This document shows, in pieces, positions 28,508-37,634 of a stretch of 64,000 nucleotides of DNA. Made by a program: the position numbers and the translations under genes. How positions within the stretch are numbered: the stretch's first letter is position 1; the number at the start of each line of letters is the position of its first letter. The DNA comes from Membranihabitans marinus (GTDB lineage: Bacteria; Bacteroidota; Bacteroidia; Chitinophagales; Saprospiraceae): the NCBI RefSeq assembly GCF_019802045.1, contig NZ_JAHVHU010000012.1, positions 1 to 64,000 on the forward strand. The letters run 5' to 3'. The notes beneath the pieces were generated by a model. It had not been told where the DNA came from and did no database searches. It saw only the letters and a program-made list of their open reading frames with translations.

Positions 28508-28582
28508 CAGGTTTCATTTCCACCCTCCTTTAACACAAAACCGAACAAAAGGAAGGCATGAACGAATGATGTCCGCCAACGG

Positions 28583-28606
28583 AGGATCCAGGGACCATGG
28601 GATCCT
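28583..28606 (-). terminator. Hairpin at the 3' end of the PUL B sigma gene
   Basis: An inverted repeat with 7-bp arms (AGGATCC / GGATCCT) and a 10-nt loop lies within 6 bases of the sigma factor stop codon on the minus strand. No clear T-run follows in that direction, so it may end transcription only weakly, or protect the 3' end. Confidence 0.35.
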
Positions 28607-28611
28607 GATGT

Positions 28612-29166
28612 CTACATCGACAATGCCAGGATTCCCAGCAGTATACCCAGTTCCATATCCGGATGAACGGAGGACCTTATGTTGTTAAGTGCCCGATGCA
28701 GGTGATTGCGTACAGTGAGCGGTGATATGCCCAGTTTCTCAGCGATCGTCTGATGAGAAAGACCCTCTTTTTTACTCATATTGAATATCACTCGTTGCTG
28801 GTCGGGTAATTTTGCAAGACATTGTTCCAGTATCTCTTTGTAATGCGTGGCATCCATTCTTTTTTCCGCTATGGGCTGAACTATATTTGACGGTTCGTTC
28901 CAGTAGCGAAACAAATAATCCCGATAGGTCTTATCGTGGCCTGCTTTCTTTAGGTGGTCATAAGCCCTGTTTCGACAAATGATATAAATGTAGGTATCCC
29001 AATTCCGGACATTTGTCAATTCCGATCTTTTACGAAGTAATGTTAAGAATATATCCTGGGTCAGGTCTTTCGCCAACTCCGGATCGCTTAACATTTTAAT
29101 GAAAAAACCATAACATCTATCCCTGTATTGCTCAAACAAGAACTTGACGTTTGTTGATTTTTTCAT
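28612..29166 (-). CDS. ECF RNA polymerase sigma factor of PUL B
   Basis: This 184-residue ECF sigma factor has region 2 (FEQYRDRCYGFFIKML, ELAKDLTQDIFLTLL, NWDTYIYIICRNRAYDHLKK) and region 4 (LAKLPDQQRVIFNMSKKEGLSHQTIAEKLGISPLTVRNHL). It is divergent from the FecR gene at 29313, with about 146 bases between the starts, the same layout as PUL A. It should be released by FecR when the PUL B SusC carries substrate, and should then switch on the SusC/D genes and the sulfatase and lyase genes behind them. Like the PUL A factor it ends in a short hydrophobic tail (ELGILLGILALSM). The two factors are distinct paralogues, which argues for separate control of the two loci. Confidence 0.95.
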   Translation of the reverse strand: MKKSTNVKFLFEQYRDRCYGFFIKMLSDPELAKDLTQDIFLTLLRKRSELTNVRNWDTYIYIICRNRAYDHLKKAGHDKTYRDYLFRYWNEPSNIVQPIAEKRMDATHYKEILEQCLAKLPDQQRVIFNMSKKEGLSHQTIAEKLGISPLTVRNHLHRALNNIRSSVHPDMELGILLGILALSM

Positions 29167-29312
29167 AATAAGAGTTATAGATAGTATAAAAGCAAATATA
29201 AGACAATCCTAATAAAATAAAAACTTCAAAATTCTTGGCTTATCACTGGTATGTGTCCCACTCGAGGTCGTCCTTATAATGAACGGGATGATAAGTGCTC
29301 TGAACTGCAGTT

Positions 29313-30482
29313 GTGAATACACCCATAGTAGAGACGCATCCGAAAAAAGAACCAGTGGGAAATTACTATAAAAAACGACTCGAAAAATTAATGGAAAAAT
29401 ACCTTGATCGGACTTGTACGCCCGATGAGCGCGATGAGTTGTTGAAATACATCAAGGAATCTTCCGGTCCGGACGCACTGGATCTGATGGGGGCAAAAGC
29501 ATGGATTGAATCCCGTAATCATGAAATTCCGGATGAATTGACATGGCATGAACTTAAAGAAACGCGTGCTGAGTCAAAGAAGCCAGCACTTCACGTTGCG
29601 TGGAGCCGGGTATGGAAATGGTCTGCGGTAGCAGCTGTTCTACTTGGCGTGTATTTCGCCACGACCTGGTCTGAAGATCAGAATGATATAGTGAGCTATG
29701 AAACGGGCTACGGCGAGCAACTGGAGGTTTTATTGGATGATGGGACCAAAGTGTATTTGAATGCGGATTCAAAGTTGACCTGGGATGAGGACTGGGTTCA
29801 AAATGGAATGCGAATTGTTCAACTGGAGGGGGAAGCTTTTTTTGATGTGTCGCACATTGATGTAGGTGACTCTGTGAGGACCAGCCCCGCTCGATCTCAT
29901 GTCACTACTTCTTCCCGGATGCCCTTTGAAGTATTGACTTCAGATCTGAAGATTCGTGTTCTCGGCACTGCATTTAGTACAACCCGTCGACGGGGAAAAA
30001 CTGAGGTGTTTCTGGAAAGTGGTAAAGTCGAACTCTCCTTGCGTTCACGGGATAAACAACAAGCCCATACGAAAAAGAACGATGTGGATCGGACATCAAA
30101 AGTGACAGGTTCCAACAATAAAACAGCAGCAGACGGTGACCAGGTGATCCACATGGAGCCGGGCGACTGGGTGAGTTATTCTGCCTCAGAAGACGTATTG
30201 GTTCAAAAGGTGTTTGACCAGAAAGAGAAAAAGAGTGAATGGAAGAAAGGCGTGCTAAGTTTTCGGGATGTAGAATTCCGGGTCATGCTGGAGAGCCTGG
30301 AAGATCTGTATGGAAAGAGCTTTGAGGTTGTTGACAAGAGCTTGCTGGCAAAAAGAGTCAATTTTGGGGTTCCCTTTAAAGATTGGGATACGGTAAAAGA
30401 AATGATGGAATGGATGCTGAGAATTGAGATTGTATCATTGGATGATACCCAAATAAGGATTAAAAAACAGAAGGGAAATTGA
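29313..30482 (+). CDS. FecR-type anti-sigma factor of PUL B
   Basis: This 389-residue anti-sigma protein has an N-terminal cytoplasmic sigma-binding part (LEKLMEKYLDRTCTPDERDEL), one membrane helix (WSAVAAVLLGVYFATTW), a periplasmic FecR domain (GEQLEVLLDDGTKVYLNADS) and a C-terminal DUF4974 domain (KKGVLSFRDVEFRVMLESLE). Two polar, Ser/Thr/Lys-rich insertions, near 29866-29930 and 30035-30145, enlarge the FecR domain relative to the PUL A protein; they look like surface loops. The start is GTG at 29313, giving a longer N-terminus than usual. An internal ATG near residue 27 (LMEKYLDRT) would match the family length better and cannot be excluded. It lies upstream of the matching SusC, separated by an inverted repeat. 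Confidence 0.92.
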   Translation: MNTPIVETHPKKEPVGNYYKKRLEKLMEKYLDRTCTPDERDELLKYIKESSGPDALDLMGAKAWIESRNHEIPDELTWHELKETRAESKKPALHVAWSRVWKWSAVAAVLLGVYFATTWSEDQNDIVSYETGYGEQLEVLLDDGTKVYLNADSKLTWDEDWVQNGMRIVQLEGEAFFDVSHIDVGDSVRTSPARSHVTTSSRMPFEVLTSDLKIRVLGTAFSTTRRRGKTEVFLESGKVELSLRSRDKQQAHTKKNDVDRTSKVTGSNNKTAADGDQVIHMEPGDWVSYSASEDVLVQKVFDQKEKKSEWKKGVLSFRDVEFRVMLESLEDLYGKSFEVVDKSLLAKRVNFGVPFKDWDTVKEMMEWMLRIEIVSLDDTQIRIKKQKGN

Positions 30483-30507
30483 ATGAATAGCTGGAATCGC
30501 TAAACGC

Positions 30508-30541
30508 CGCGGCAAGTTTTTTGACAGATCTTTTTGCCGCG
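30508..30541 (+). promoter_or_regulatory. Inverted repeat between FecR and SusC of PUL B
   Basis: Perfect 8-bp arms (CGCGGCAA at 30508-30515 and TTGCCGCG at 30534-30541) enclose an 18-nt loop that contains a T6 run. The element lies 26 bases after the FecR stop and 60 before the SusC start. It could be an attenuator or terminator that lowers read-through into SusC, or an mRNA processing site setting unequal FecR and SusC levels. Confidence 0.5.
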
Positions 30542-30579
30542 ATCCAATTCCCCTTTCTGTAATTAAAATTAATTAACAT

Positions 30580-30603
30580 ATGAAAATGCGAATTAAATCA
30601 TGA
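30580..30603 (+). CDS. Seven-codon leader frame overlapping the SusC start
   Basis: ATG at 30580 opens a tiny frame (MKMRIKS) whose TGA stop overlaps the SusC ATG as ATGA. This could couple translation of SusC to a leader peptide. It could also be the true SusC N-terminus thrown out of frame by one base, since MKMxxK-type starts are common in this family. Confidence 0.3.
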   Translation: MKMRIKS

Positions 30604-33600
30604 AGGTACTAACATTTACCAAAGAAAAACAATTCATCAGGCTATTACTATGGAGCCTGGTGTGTATGGTGTGCCAGTTACCATTGGCACACGCTTCCCT
30701 GGCAGAGCCAGTGGATCGAATAGAGCTGGAAGAAGCGCTTCATGAAATTGGTCAGAAGTATCAGGTCTATTTTAATTATGACCGGTCTATAGCGACCAAT
30801 ATTACAGTGGACTATGAAGCAGGCAAGCATACCTCGCTGGAAGAAGCACTGGAATATGTGTTGGAAAATACAAATCTGGGATATCGCATCTTTGATGAGC
30901 GTTTTGTGGTGGTCTTTGAGAATAATGATCAGGGGATCGAGTCACTCAAAGAAATGATTGGGTTGGTTCAGGGTTTTGTGGACGAAAGAGAAACGGCTCA
31001 AAACCGTGAAGTCCGTCCAGTGGCCCGGTTGTCCACATTGTCCGCATCGGAGACCTATAAAAATCGGATCGTGTTTGGTATCTCAGGAACGGTGGTCGAC
31101 GACAGCGGCGAGCCCTTGATCGGTGTCAACATTCAGGTAAAGGGAACAAATAAAGGAACATCCACCGATTTTGATGGGAATTTTACTTTTGATGATATCG
31201 ATGAGAATGCGGTATTGGTGGTTTCGTATGTGGGGTATCAGACCCAGGAAATACCGGTAGCCGGAAAATCGACGGTCATGATCACCCTTCGGTCGGATTC
31301 ACAGTTGCTTGATGAAGTGGTGGTAGTAGGGTATGGCACGCAGAAAAGAAAGAATCTGGTCGGATCGGTAAGTGAGGTGAGAGTAGAAGATATTTCCACA
31401 AGACCCGCTGCCAATATTGCTCAATCTTTGCAGGGTGCTGTGCCGGGACTGAACATAAAGTCATCTGCCGGCGGGGATCCGTCGAAGACACCGTCTATAA
31501 ACATACGTGGATTTAATTCCATCAACGGAGGATCTCCGTTAATTTTGGTGGATGGTATCGAAGAAGATATCTCACACGTCAATCCGAATGATATCGAGAC
31601 GGTCACCGTGTTAAAAGATGCAGAAGCTGCTGCGATATACGGAGCCCGGGGTTCGTTTGGAGTGGTTTTGATCACGACGAAGAGCGGTCGGGAAGGTGAA
31701 TTCAAAGTGGACTATTCCAACAACTTCAGCTATACCACCCAAACGACCAGGACGGACTTTGTAACGGACCCATATGTATACGCCCAGGCCATTGATGCAG
31801 CAATTGGTGCATACAATGGAGCCAGTTATACCGGGTACAACGATGAGGATTGGGAGATTATCAAAAAAGTAGCAGCTGGTGAGATTGAGCCGTACCACGA
31901 AAAGCAGCCCAATGGAAAACATAAGTTTTATTACAAAACGGATTTTTATGATTACATGTTCAAGAAGTGGCAACCTGCGAATATGCACAATATTGCCATC
32001 TCTGGTGGATCCAATAAAATGAACGGATATTTTTCGGGACGGATTTATAAACGGGAGAAAATTCAAAATATTCAGGATGCACAGATGAATAGATACAATC
32101 TCAACTTTGCATTGAATTTTAAACCCTATGAGTGGTTGGAGTTGTCCGGAAAAAGCAAGTTTAGCAATAAATTTGATGAAGAATATGGGGGAACTAAGAA
32201 CGGATGGGGCGATGTGTACGGTGTAAGTAGATGGCGCGATCAATTTCCAATTTTTCCACCAACCATCGATGGTATTGGTGTCAGTGTGGGTAGAACAGGC
32301 TCTGGCTATGTAGGTCGGATTGGTTCATTGCTGGCTGGAAACACCTGGCGCAGATGGAATTATGAGAATCTTACGAACACCCTACGCGCTAAGTTGACTC
32401 CAATTGACCGGCTTGAACTAAACTTTGATTATAGCAACAATATATCACGAACAGACAGATCCTTTAGATATGCACCCTTTGAATTTTTGTCCGGGAACCG
32501 GCTTAAACTTCAGACGGGAGGACTCAATCGACTGGGCGAATGGAGATGGAAGGATCAGTACAGTGCATTGAATTTATTTGGCTCTTATTCGTATGACGTA
32601 GCTCAAGATCATCATTTCAAATTGATGATGGGATACAACCAGGAACAATTTACCCGCGACAGAACAACAACCCAATCGGAAGGCCTGCTGGTCAGAGAAA
32701 AAGCGAATCTGGCATTAGGTACTGAATTGTATAATATTGATGGTTCTTCGCTTGACTGGGCGATTCAGGGATATTTCGGACGATTTAACTATGACTTTGC
32801 AGATAAGTATTTACTGGAGATCAATGCTCGGTATGATGGGTCATCTCGTTTTCCGGATGGAAGTCGTTGGGGAATCTTCCCATCTGTAGGTGTAGCCTGG
32901 AAAATGGATGAAGAGAATTTCTGGTCTGGTCTTTCCGATATTATACCGCTGTTTAAGTTGCGGGGTTCATATGGTCGGTTGGGCAATCAGAACGTAGGTG
33001 TCAATACCTTTAGACAACTGATTGGATTGGGACGGACGACCTGGTTAGAGAATGGTCAGAAACTCAACTATGCACGGGTGCCGTCGCCGTTACCGCAAAA
33101 TATCGGGTGGGAAAAGGTCACCTCGTCCAATGTGGGTGTTGATTTTGGGTTTTTTGATTACAAACTGACCGCATCCATTGATTTATATGAAAGAAACACC
33201 ACGGATATGTATCTTCCAGGTGAACCTTTACCTGCCGTATTTGGCGCTTCAGAACCCAAGAAAAATTATGCTGCGTTACGAAACCGGGGCTTTGAATTTA
33301 GCCTGGGATACAATGGCAGTTTTGATGTTATGGGTTCGAAACTTACATTTAACGTAAGTGGAAACGTCTCGAACTTCAAAGGCGTCATTACGAAGTTTGA
33401 CAATCCCAATGGGCTGCTCAGTAGCTTTAGAGAAGGACAGGTCTTGGGTGAGATGTGGGGATATCGCATTGATGGCCAGTTCCAGTCAGATGAAGAAGCT
33501 GCACAGTATCAGGCCCAATTTGATAAAGTGTCCACTGATTTGGCTAAAGTGTATTCCTCGATATTCAACAAAACGTCCAACAGCGATTGGGATCACCTAA

Positions 33601-34262
33601 AGGCAGGAGATGTAAAATATGTCGATGTAAACGGTGATGGCCGACTTGATAACGGAAAGAATACCATCGATGATCCAGGGGACTTGGTTGTAATTGGAAA
33701 TGCGATGCCTAAATTTCCATTTGGGTTTAATATTTCCTCAAAATGGAAGCAGTTTAGTATCTCTATTATGGGACAAGGCGTAGCAAAACAAGACTGGTAT
33801 CCATCTGGCCCGATGTATTGGGCTACTTTTCACCGTCCTTATGTTTCTTTTATACGGAAAGATTTTCTGGATAACACGTGGACACCCGAAAATCCTGGCA
33901 ATACTTATCCGCAAAAGGAGCGAGCTTACATTGCCTTGAATTCAGGACGTTCTTTGTACAATCAAAATGATTATTATCTGACGAACATCGGATATCTCCG
34001 CGTAAAGAACTTGACCGTTGGGTACACCTTGCCCCAAGAGTTCACGCAACTTGCGAAGATCAATAAGCTTAGAATTTTCTTTAGTGGAGAAAATATTATG
34101 ACCTGGCGGTTTGGAGGATTGACCAAATACATGGATCCGGAAGTGGTGGGTTCATCTATAAGCTACTCCAATCCCAATAGTGCCAACTCCAGATATAATT
34201 CCAATACCGAAGAATATCCAATGGGGAAGACCTTTTCGATGGGCATCCAGGTCAGTTTGTAA
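30600..34262 (+). CDS. SusC-family TonB-dependent transporter of PUL B
   Basis: This 1220-residue outer-membrane importer has a signal peptide (LLLWSLVCMVCQLPLAHA), an STN domain (about 38-105; IELEEALHEIGQKYQVYFNYD), and a CarboxypepD_reg-like domain (about 160-235; DDSGEPLIGVNIQVKGTNKG). The plug has the SusC signature (EVVVVGYGTQKRKNLVGSVS, SLQGAVPGLNI, NIRGFNSINGGSPLILVDG, AAAIYGARGSFGVVLI), followed by a long barrel closing with FSMGIQVSL. As in PUL A, the STN domain links it to the upstream FecR. It imports the products of the sulfatases and lyases encoded downstream. A seven-codon frame overlaps its ATG. Confidence 0.96.
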   Translation: MKVLTFTKEKQFIRLLLWSLVCMVCQLPLAHASLAEPVDRIELEEALHEIGQKYQVYFNYDRSIATNITVDYEAGKHTSLEEALEYVLENTNLGYRIFDERFVVVFENNDQGIESLKEMIGLVQGFVDERETAQNREVRPVARLSTLSASETYKNRIVFGISGTVVDDSGEPLIGVNIQVKGTNKGTSTDFDGNFTFDDIDENAVLVVSYVGYQTQEIPVAGKSTVMITLRSDSQLLDEVVVVGYGTQKRKNLVGSVSEVRVEDISTRPAANIAQSLQGAVPGLNIKSSAGGDPSKTPSINIRGFNSINGGSPLILVDGIEEDISHVNPNDIETVTVLKDAEAAAIYGARGSFGVVLITTKSGREGEFKVDYSNNFSYTTQTTRTDFVTDPYVYAQAIDAAIGAYNGASYTGYNDEDWEIIKKVAAGEIEPYHEKQPNGKHKFYYKTDFYDYMFKKWQPANMHNIAISGGSNKMNGYFSGRIYKREKIQNIQDAQMNRYNLNFALNFKPYEWLELSGKSKFSNKFDEEYGGTKNGWGDVYGVSRWRDQFPIFPPTIDGIGVSVGRTGSGYVGRIGSLLAGNTWRRWNYENLTNTLRAKLTPIDRLELNFDYSNNISRTDRSFRYAPFEFLSGNRLKLQTGGLNRLGEWRWKDQYSALNLFGSYSYDVAQDHHFKLMMGYNQEQFTRDRTTTQSEGLLVREKANLALGTELYNIDGSSLDWAIQGYFGRFNYDFADKYLLEINARYDGSSRFPDGSRWGIFPSVGVAWKMDEENFWSGLSDIIPLFKLRGSYGRLGNQNVGVNTFRQLIGLGRTTWLENGQKLNYARVPSPLPQNIGWEKVTSSNVGVDFGFFDYKLTASIDLYERNTTDMYLPGEPLPAVFGASEPKKNYAALRNRGFEFSLGYNGSFDVMGSKLTFNVSGNVSNFKGVITKFDNPNGLLSSFREGQVLGEMWGYRIDGQFQSDEEAAQYQAQFDKVSTDLAKVYSSIFNKTSNSDWDHLKAGDVKYVDVNGDGRLDNGKNTIDDPGDLVVIGNAMPKFPFGFNISSKWKQFSISIMGQGVAKQDWYPSGPMYWATFHRPYVSFIRKDFLDNTWTPENPGNTYPQKERAYIALNSGRSLYNQNDYYLTNIGYLRVKNLTVGYTLPQEFTQLAKINKLRIFFSGENIMTWRFGGLTKYMDPEVVGSSISYSNPNSANSRYNSNTEEYPMGKTFSMGIQVSL

Positions 34263-34276
34263 ATATTTAAGATAAA

Positions 34277-36058
34277 ATGAAATCTCATACAATGAAAAAT
34301 TTAATACAACCAATCATTTTTGCACTTGTGGCCATTTCCTTTTGGGGGTGTCAGGACGATTTTTTAAATCGGCCACCCAAGGATGGTGTAGAACTTAATG
34401 AGTTTTTTAATACAGCGAACGATCTCGAGGTTGCCGTCAATGACCTGTATTCTATTTTGCCCGGAGATGGCTTGTACGATGATGATGCCAGCACGGACAA
34501 TACTTTAAGGGAGACGATATCCAGTCGGATAAAAGGGTCGCGTACAGTGCCGACCCGGAAAGGCAGCGGAGGATGGTCTTGGAGTCAACTGCGCAGAATT
34601 AACTTCGTACTGGAGAACTATCACCGGGTGGACAACGAGGCTGCCAAAGCAAAATATTCGGGTATTGCCCGTTTTTTCAGAGCATACTTTTATTTTGAAA
34701 AAGTCAAGCGTTTTGGGGATGTTCCGTGGTACGATATGGTATTGGAAGTAGGGGATGAGGGCTTATATAAAGCCAGGGACTCCCGGGAGTTTGTGATGGA
34801 CAAAGTAATGGAGGACATCAATTATGCGATTGAAAATATACCCGCCGAAAAGAAATTGAATCGCATCACCAAGTATACTGCGATGATCCTGAAGGCCAGA
34901 ATCGGACTTCATGAAGGAACCTTTCGTAAGTATCACAATTTAGGCAACCACGAGAAGTTTTTACAAGCTGCAGCGGCAGCAGCTAAGGACTTGATTGACT
35001 CCGGTGCGTATACCTTGTTTACGGCCGGAGGGAAGGATTTTTCTTATCTGGAATTGTTTGCTCGGAATACCCAGGATGACGTCGAAACCATTTTATCCGC
35101 AGTGTACACGCCCAGCGACAGAAGACATGACTTGGCTTATTGGCGAACCTCTCCTACGCTGGGAGCCCTGGGCTTGACTAAAGATTTGATCAACAGTTAT
35201 CTAATGACGGATGGGAGTCGTTTTACGGATCAAGAGGGGTATGAAACGATGGGATTCTATGATGAAATGCAAAATCGGGATCCCCGGTTGACTCAAACCA
35301 CCGCCGGACCAGAATATTCGGTATATGGAGAGAGCGGCCGGGAACCTGTTGATATGTCAATCACACGAACAGGCTACCGGGTAATTAAGGCTTTACCGAC
35401 CCGTGACCAATGGGGATTTGGTGCTTCAGTAAATGATATAATCATTTTCAGATATGCGGAAGCTTTATTGATTTATGCAGAAGCAAAAGCAGAGTTGGGA
35501 ACGCTCACTCAAGACGATCTTGATATTTCGATAAACAAACTGAGAGATCGTGTCGAAATGCCCCATCTCATTTTGGCAGACGCTAATGCAAACCCCGATC
35601 CATATCAGGAATCGTTGTACCCCAATGTAGATCAAGAGGGCAACAAGGGTGTTATACTGGAAATTCGCCGGGAACGAAGAATTGAACTGGTGCAGGAAGG
35701 TTTGAGGTGGGATGACCTGATGCGATGGAAGGAAGGTGAAAAAGTGGAGAAGCCTATGCTTGGGATTTACTTCTCAGGACTTGGGGCACATGATTTTAAT
35801 AATGACGGAGTGGCTGATGTGTATATTTATGATGGAGATGATTCAGGCGCTCCCAGCGAAGTAACAGCCCGCATCGATATCAATGAGCGTCCGCTACGGG
35901 ATCCGATTACCGGTGTGACCGGGGGCACCTCCGGAAATATTGATCCATTTCCACAAAGAGGTTCGTTTGATGAAAATCGAGATTATTACTATCCCATACC
36001 GATCGAGGACATTAACTTGAACGACAACCTGGAGCAGAATCCCGGCTGGGTCAGATAA
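34277..36058 (+). CDS. SusD/RagB-family lipoprotein of PUL B
   Basis: This 593-residue lipoprotein (lipobox FWGC, then QDDFLNRPPKDG) pairs with the SusC encoded 14 bases upstream. SusD features are the N-terminal loop EFFNTANDLEVAVNDLY, the helical motif GIARFFRAYFYFEKVKRFGDVPW, the later RYAEALLIYAEAKAELG and RRERRIELVQEGLRWDDLMRW. The C-terminus (YYPIPIEDINLNDNLEQNPGW) is the standard ending. PVIT-like insertions near the end (GAHDFNNDGVADVYIYDGDD) add a calcium-binding-type acidic loop not present in the PUL A SusD. It should bind the sulfated glycan at the surface. Confidence 0.96.
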   Translation: MKSHTMKNLIQPIIFALVAISFWGCQDDFLNRPPKDGVELNEFFNTANDLEVAVNDLYSILPGDGLYDDDASTDNTLRETISSRIKGSRTVPTRKGSGGWSWSQLRRINFVLENYHRVDNEAAKAKYSGIARFFRAYFYFEKVKRFGDVPWYDMVLEVGDEGLYKARDSREFVMDKVMEDINYAIENIPAEKKLNRITKYTAMILKARIGLHEGTFRKYHNLGNHEKFLQAAAAAAKDLIDSGAYTLFTAGGKDFSYLELFARNTQDDVETILSAVYTPSDRRHDLAYWRTSPTLGALGLTKDLINSYLMTDGSRFTDQEGYETMGFYDEMQNRDPRLTQTTAGPEYSVYGESGREPVDMSITRTGYRVIKALPTRDQWGFGASVNDIIIFRYAEALLIYAEAKAELGTLTQDDLDISINKLRDRVEMPHLILADANANPDPYQESLYPNVDQEGNKGVILEIRRERRIELVQEGLRWDDLMRWKEGEKVEKPMLGIYFSGLGAHDFNNDGVADVYIYDGDDSGAPSEVTARIDINERPLRDPITGVTGGTSGNIDPFPQRGSFDENRDYYYPIPIEDINLNDNLEQNPGWVR

Positions 36059-36105
36059 GTGCCCGTTGCCTAGGGAAGATTCTGTAGGGTCCTAATAGTA
36101 CATTT

Positions 36106-37482
36106 ATGCTAAAATTCACGTGGTGTTTGATTTTGACAAGTCTTTTCACTTTAATTGGAAAAAACGGATTTTCACAATCCGAAATGCCCAATATTATTGT
36201 GATTTTGACCGATGATATGGGGTATTCTGATCTGGGCGTTTATGAGGCGCCGAGAATTAGAACGCCCCATTTGGATCGATTGGCAGAAGAAGGGATGCGA
36301 TTTACATCTTTCTATGCAGAGAATTTTTGCTCTCCCTCCCGAGCTGCACTCCTGACCGGGAGCTATGCGTACCGCGTGGGGGTATCAACCGTGTTTTGGC
36401 CCGATTCGAAGACCGGACTGAGTTCAGATGAAATAACCATCGCTGAAATATTGAAAGACAAAGGATATGCCACCGGGATCATAGGAAAATGGCATCTGGG
36501 GCATGAAAAGCCTTTTTTACCTACAAGTCAGGGATTTGATTACTATTTTGGAATTCCATTTAGTAATGATATGGGGCTCAATGTACGGGCCGGCAAAGGA
36601 CCTTATAAAGCCACTCCGATCATGCGCAATGAAGAAGTCATCGAGCGTGGACCGGATCAGGCATTATTGACAAAGCGCTATACAGAAGAAGCGGTACAGT
36701 TTATAACGGAAAATAGGGATAATCCTTTTTTTCTATATCTGCCTCATTCGATGCCGCACGCTCCGATAGCAGCCAGCGAGCAGTTCAGGGGAAAATCAGA
36801 CTTCGGACTTTACGGTGATGTGATTGAGGAACTGGATTGGAGCACGGGGCAGATAATGACAACGCTTGAAGAGCTGGGGTTAAAAGAGAATACGCTTGTT
36901 GTGTTTCTTTCTGATAATGGCCCCTGGCTTCAGAAAGGTGCCCATGGTGGATTGTCTATTCCATTCTATGAAGGAAAAGGGACGACTTGGGAAGGTGGAC
37001 ACCGGGTTCCGGCTATATTTCATTGGCCGGCAAAAATTCCGGGCAACACGGTCAACCATGAATTGGCCACCATTATGGATTTATTTCCTACGGTCGCTCA
37101 AATCGTCGGAGCTCCAGTTCCGGAAGATCGCGTCATTGATGGCAAGAACATACTGCCTTTGCTCGAAGAACAGACCGTCAAATCACCTTACGATGTTTAT
37201 TTTTATTACCGGCTAAAGAAATTGCAAGGGATACGGGTGGGGAATTGGAAATTACTGCTGGCGGGGAATAGAAGAGACTACAACAATGTCAACTATGACT
37301 ATTCAAAAGATAATTTTAATTACCACGTAGAAGAAGCGCTGTATGATTTGAGCGTCTCTCCCAACGAACAGCGGAACGTGGTCAAGGATTATCCGGAGGT
37401 GGTCAAGGATCTGAAACAAAGGATTAAGGAGCACAAAAGAGAAATGAAACAGAATTCACGGCCCCTTGGTTCTGTGAACTAA
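36106..37482 (+). CDS. Sulfatase, CSPSR type
   Basis: This 458-residue secreted type I sulfatase has metal-binding Asp36-Asp37 in ILTDDMGYSDLG and the formylglycine site C75-S-P-S-R79 in NFCSPSRAALLTG. It also has GKWHLGHEKPFLPTSQGFDYYFG and the second metal site in FLSDNGPW. The pattern is that of the arylsulfatase A / N-acetylgalactosamine-6-sulfatase-like branch. The predicted reaction is hydrolysis of a sugar sulfate ester after Cys75 is converted to formylglycine; no converting enzyme is encoded in the window. A signal peptide (LILTSLFTLIGKNGFSQ) sends it to the periplasm or beyond. It is the first enzyme after SusD in PUL B and opens the desulfation set. The position of the sulfate cannot be stated. 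Confidence 0.93.
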   Translation: MLKFTWCLILTSLFTLIGKNGFSQSEMPNIIVILTDDMGYSDLGVYEAPRIRTPHLDRLAEEGMRFTSFYAENFCSPSRAALLTGSYAYRVGVSTVFWPDSKTGLSSDEITIAEILKDKGYATGIIGKWHLGHEKPFLPTSQGFDYYFGIPFSNDMGLNVRAGKGPYKATPIMRNEEVIERGPDQALLTKRYTEEAVQFITENRDNPFFLYLPHSMPHAPIAASEQFRGKSDFGLYGDVIEELDWSTGQIMTTLEELGLKENTLVVFLSDNGPWLQKGAHGGLSIPFYEGKGTTWEGGHRVPAIFHWPAKIPGNTVNHELATIMDLFPTVAQIVGAPVPEDRVIDGKNILPLLEEQTVKSPYDVYFYYRLKKLQGIRVGNWKLLLAGNRRDYNNVNYDYSKDNFNYHVEEALYDLSVSPNEQRNVVKDYPEVVKDLKQRIKEHKREMKQNSRPLGSVN

Positions 37483-37634
37483 TGTTTTTTACTTGGTTGG
37501 GTTGCTGTTTTCAGAAAAACTAACCTCATGTGATACTCAATATCCTTGGGAACTATTCGGATAATATGATTAAATTAGCTTAAAAGGACATCAGAACAAA
37601 CAATATAATGCGGTAAATTATAAGGTATGGTTAA

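Noticed and set aside
31611-32243. 210-codon minus-strand frame within the PUL B SusC gene
   Set aside because: The plus-strand SusC plug and barrel sequence is certain; the antisense frame has no motif or signal.
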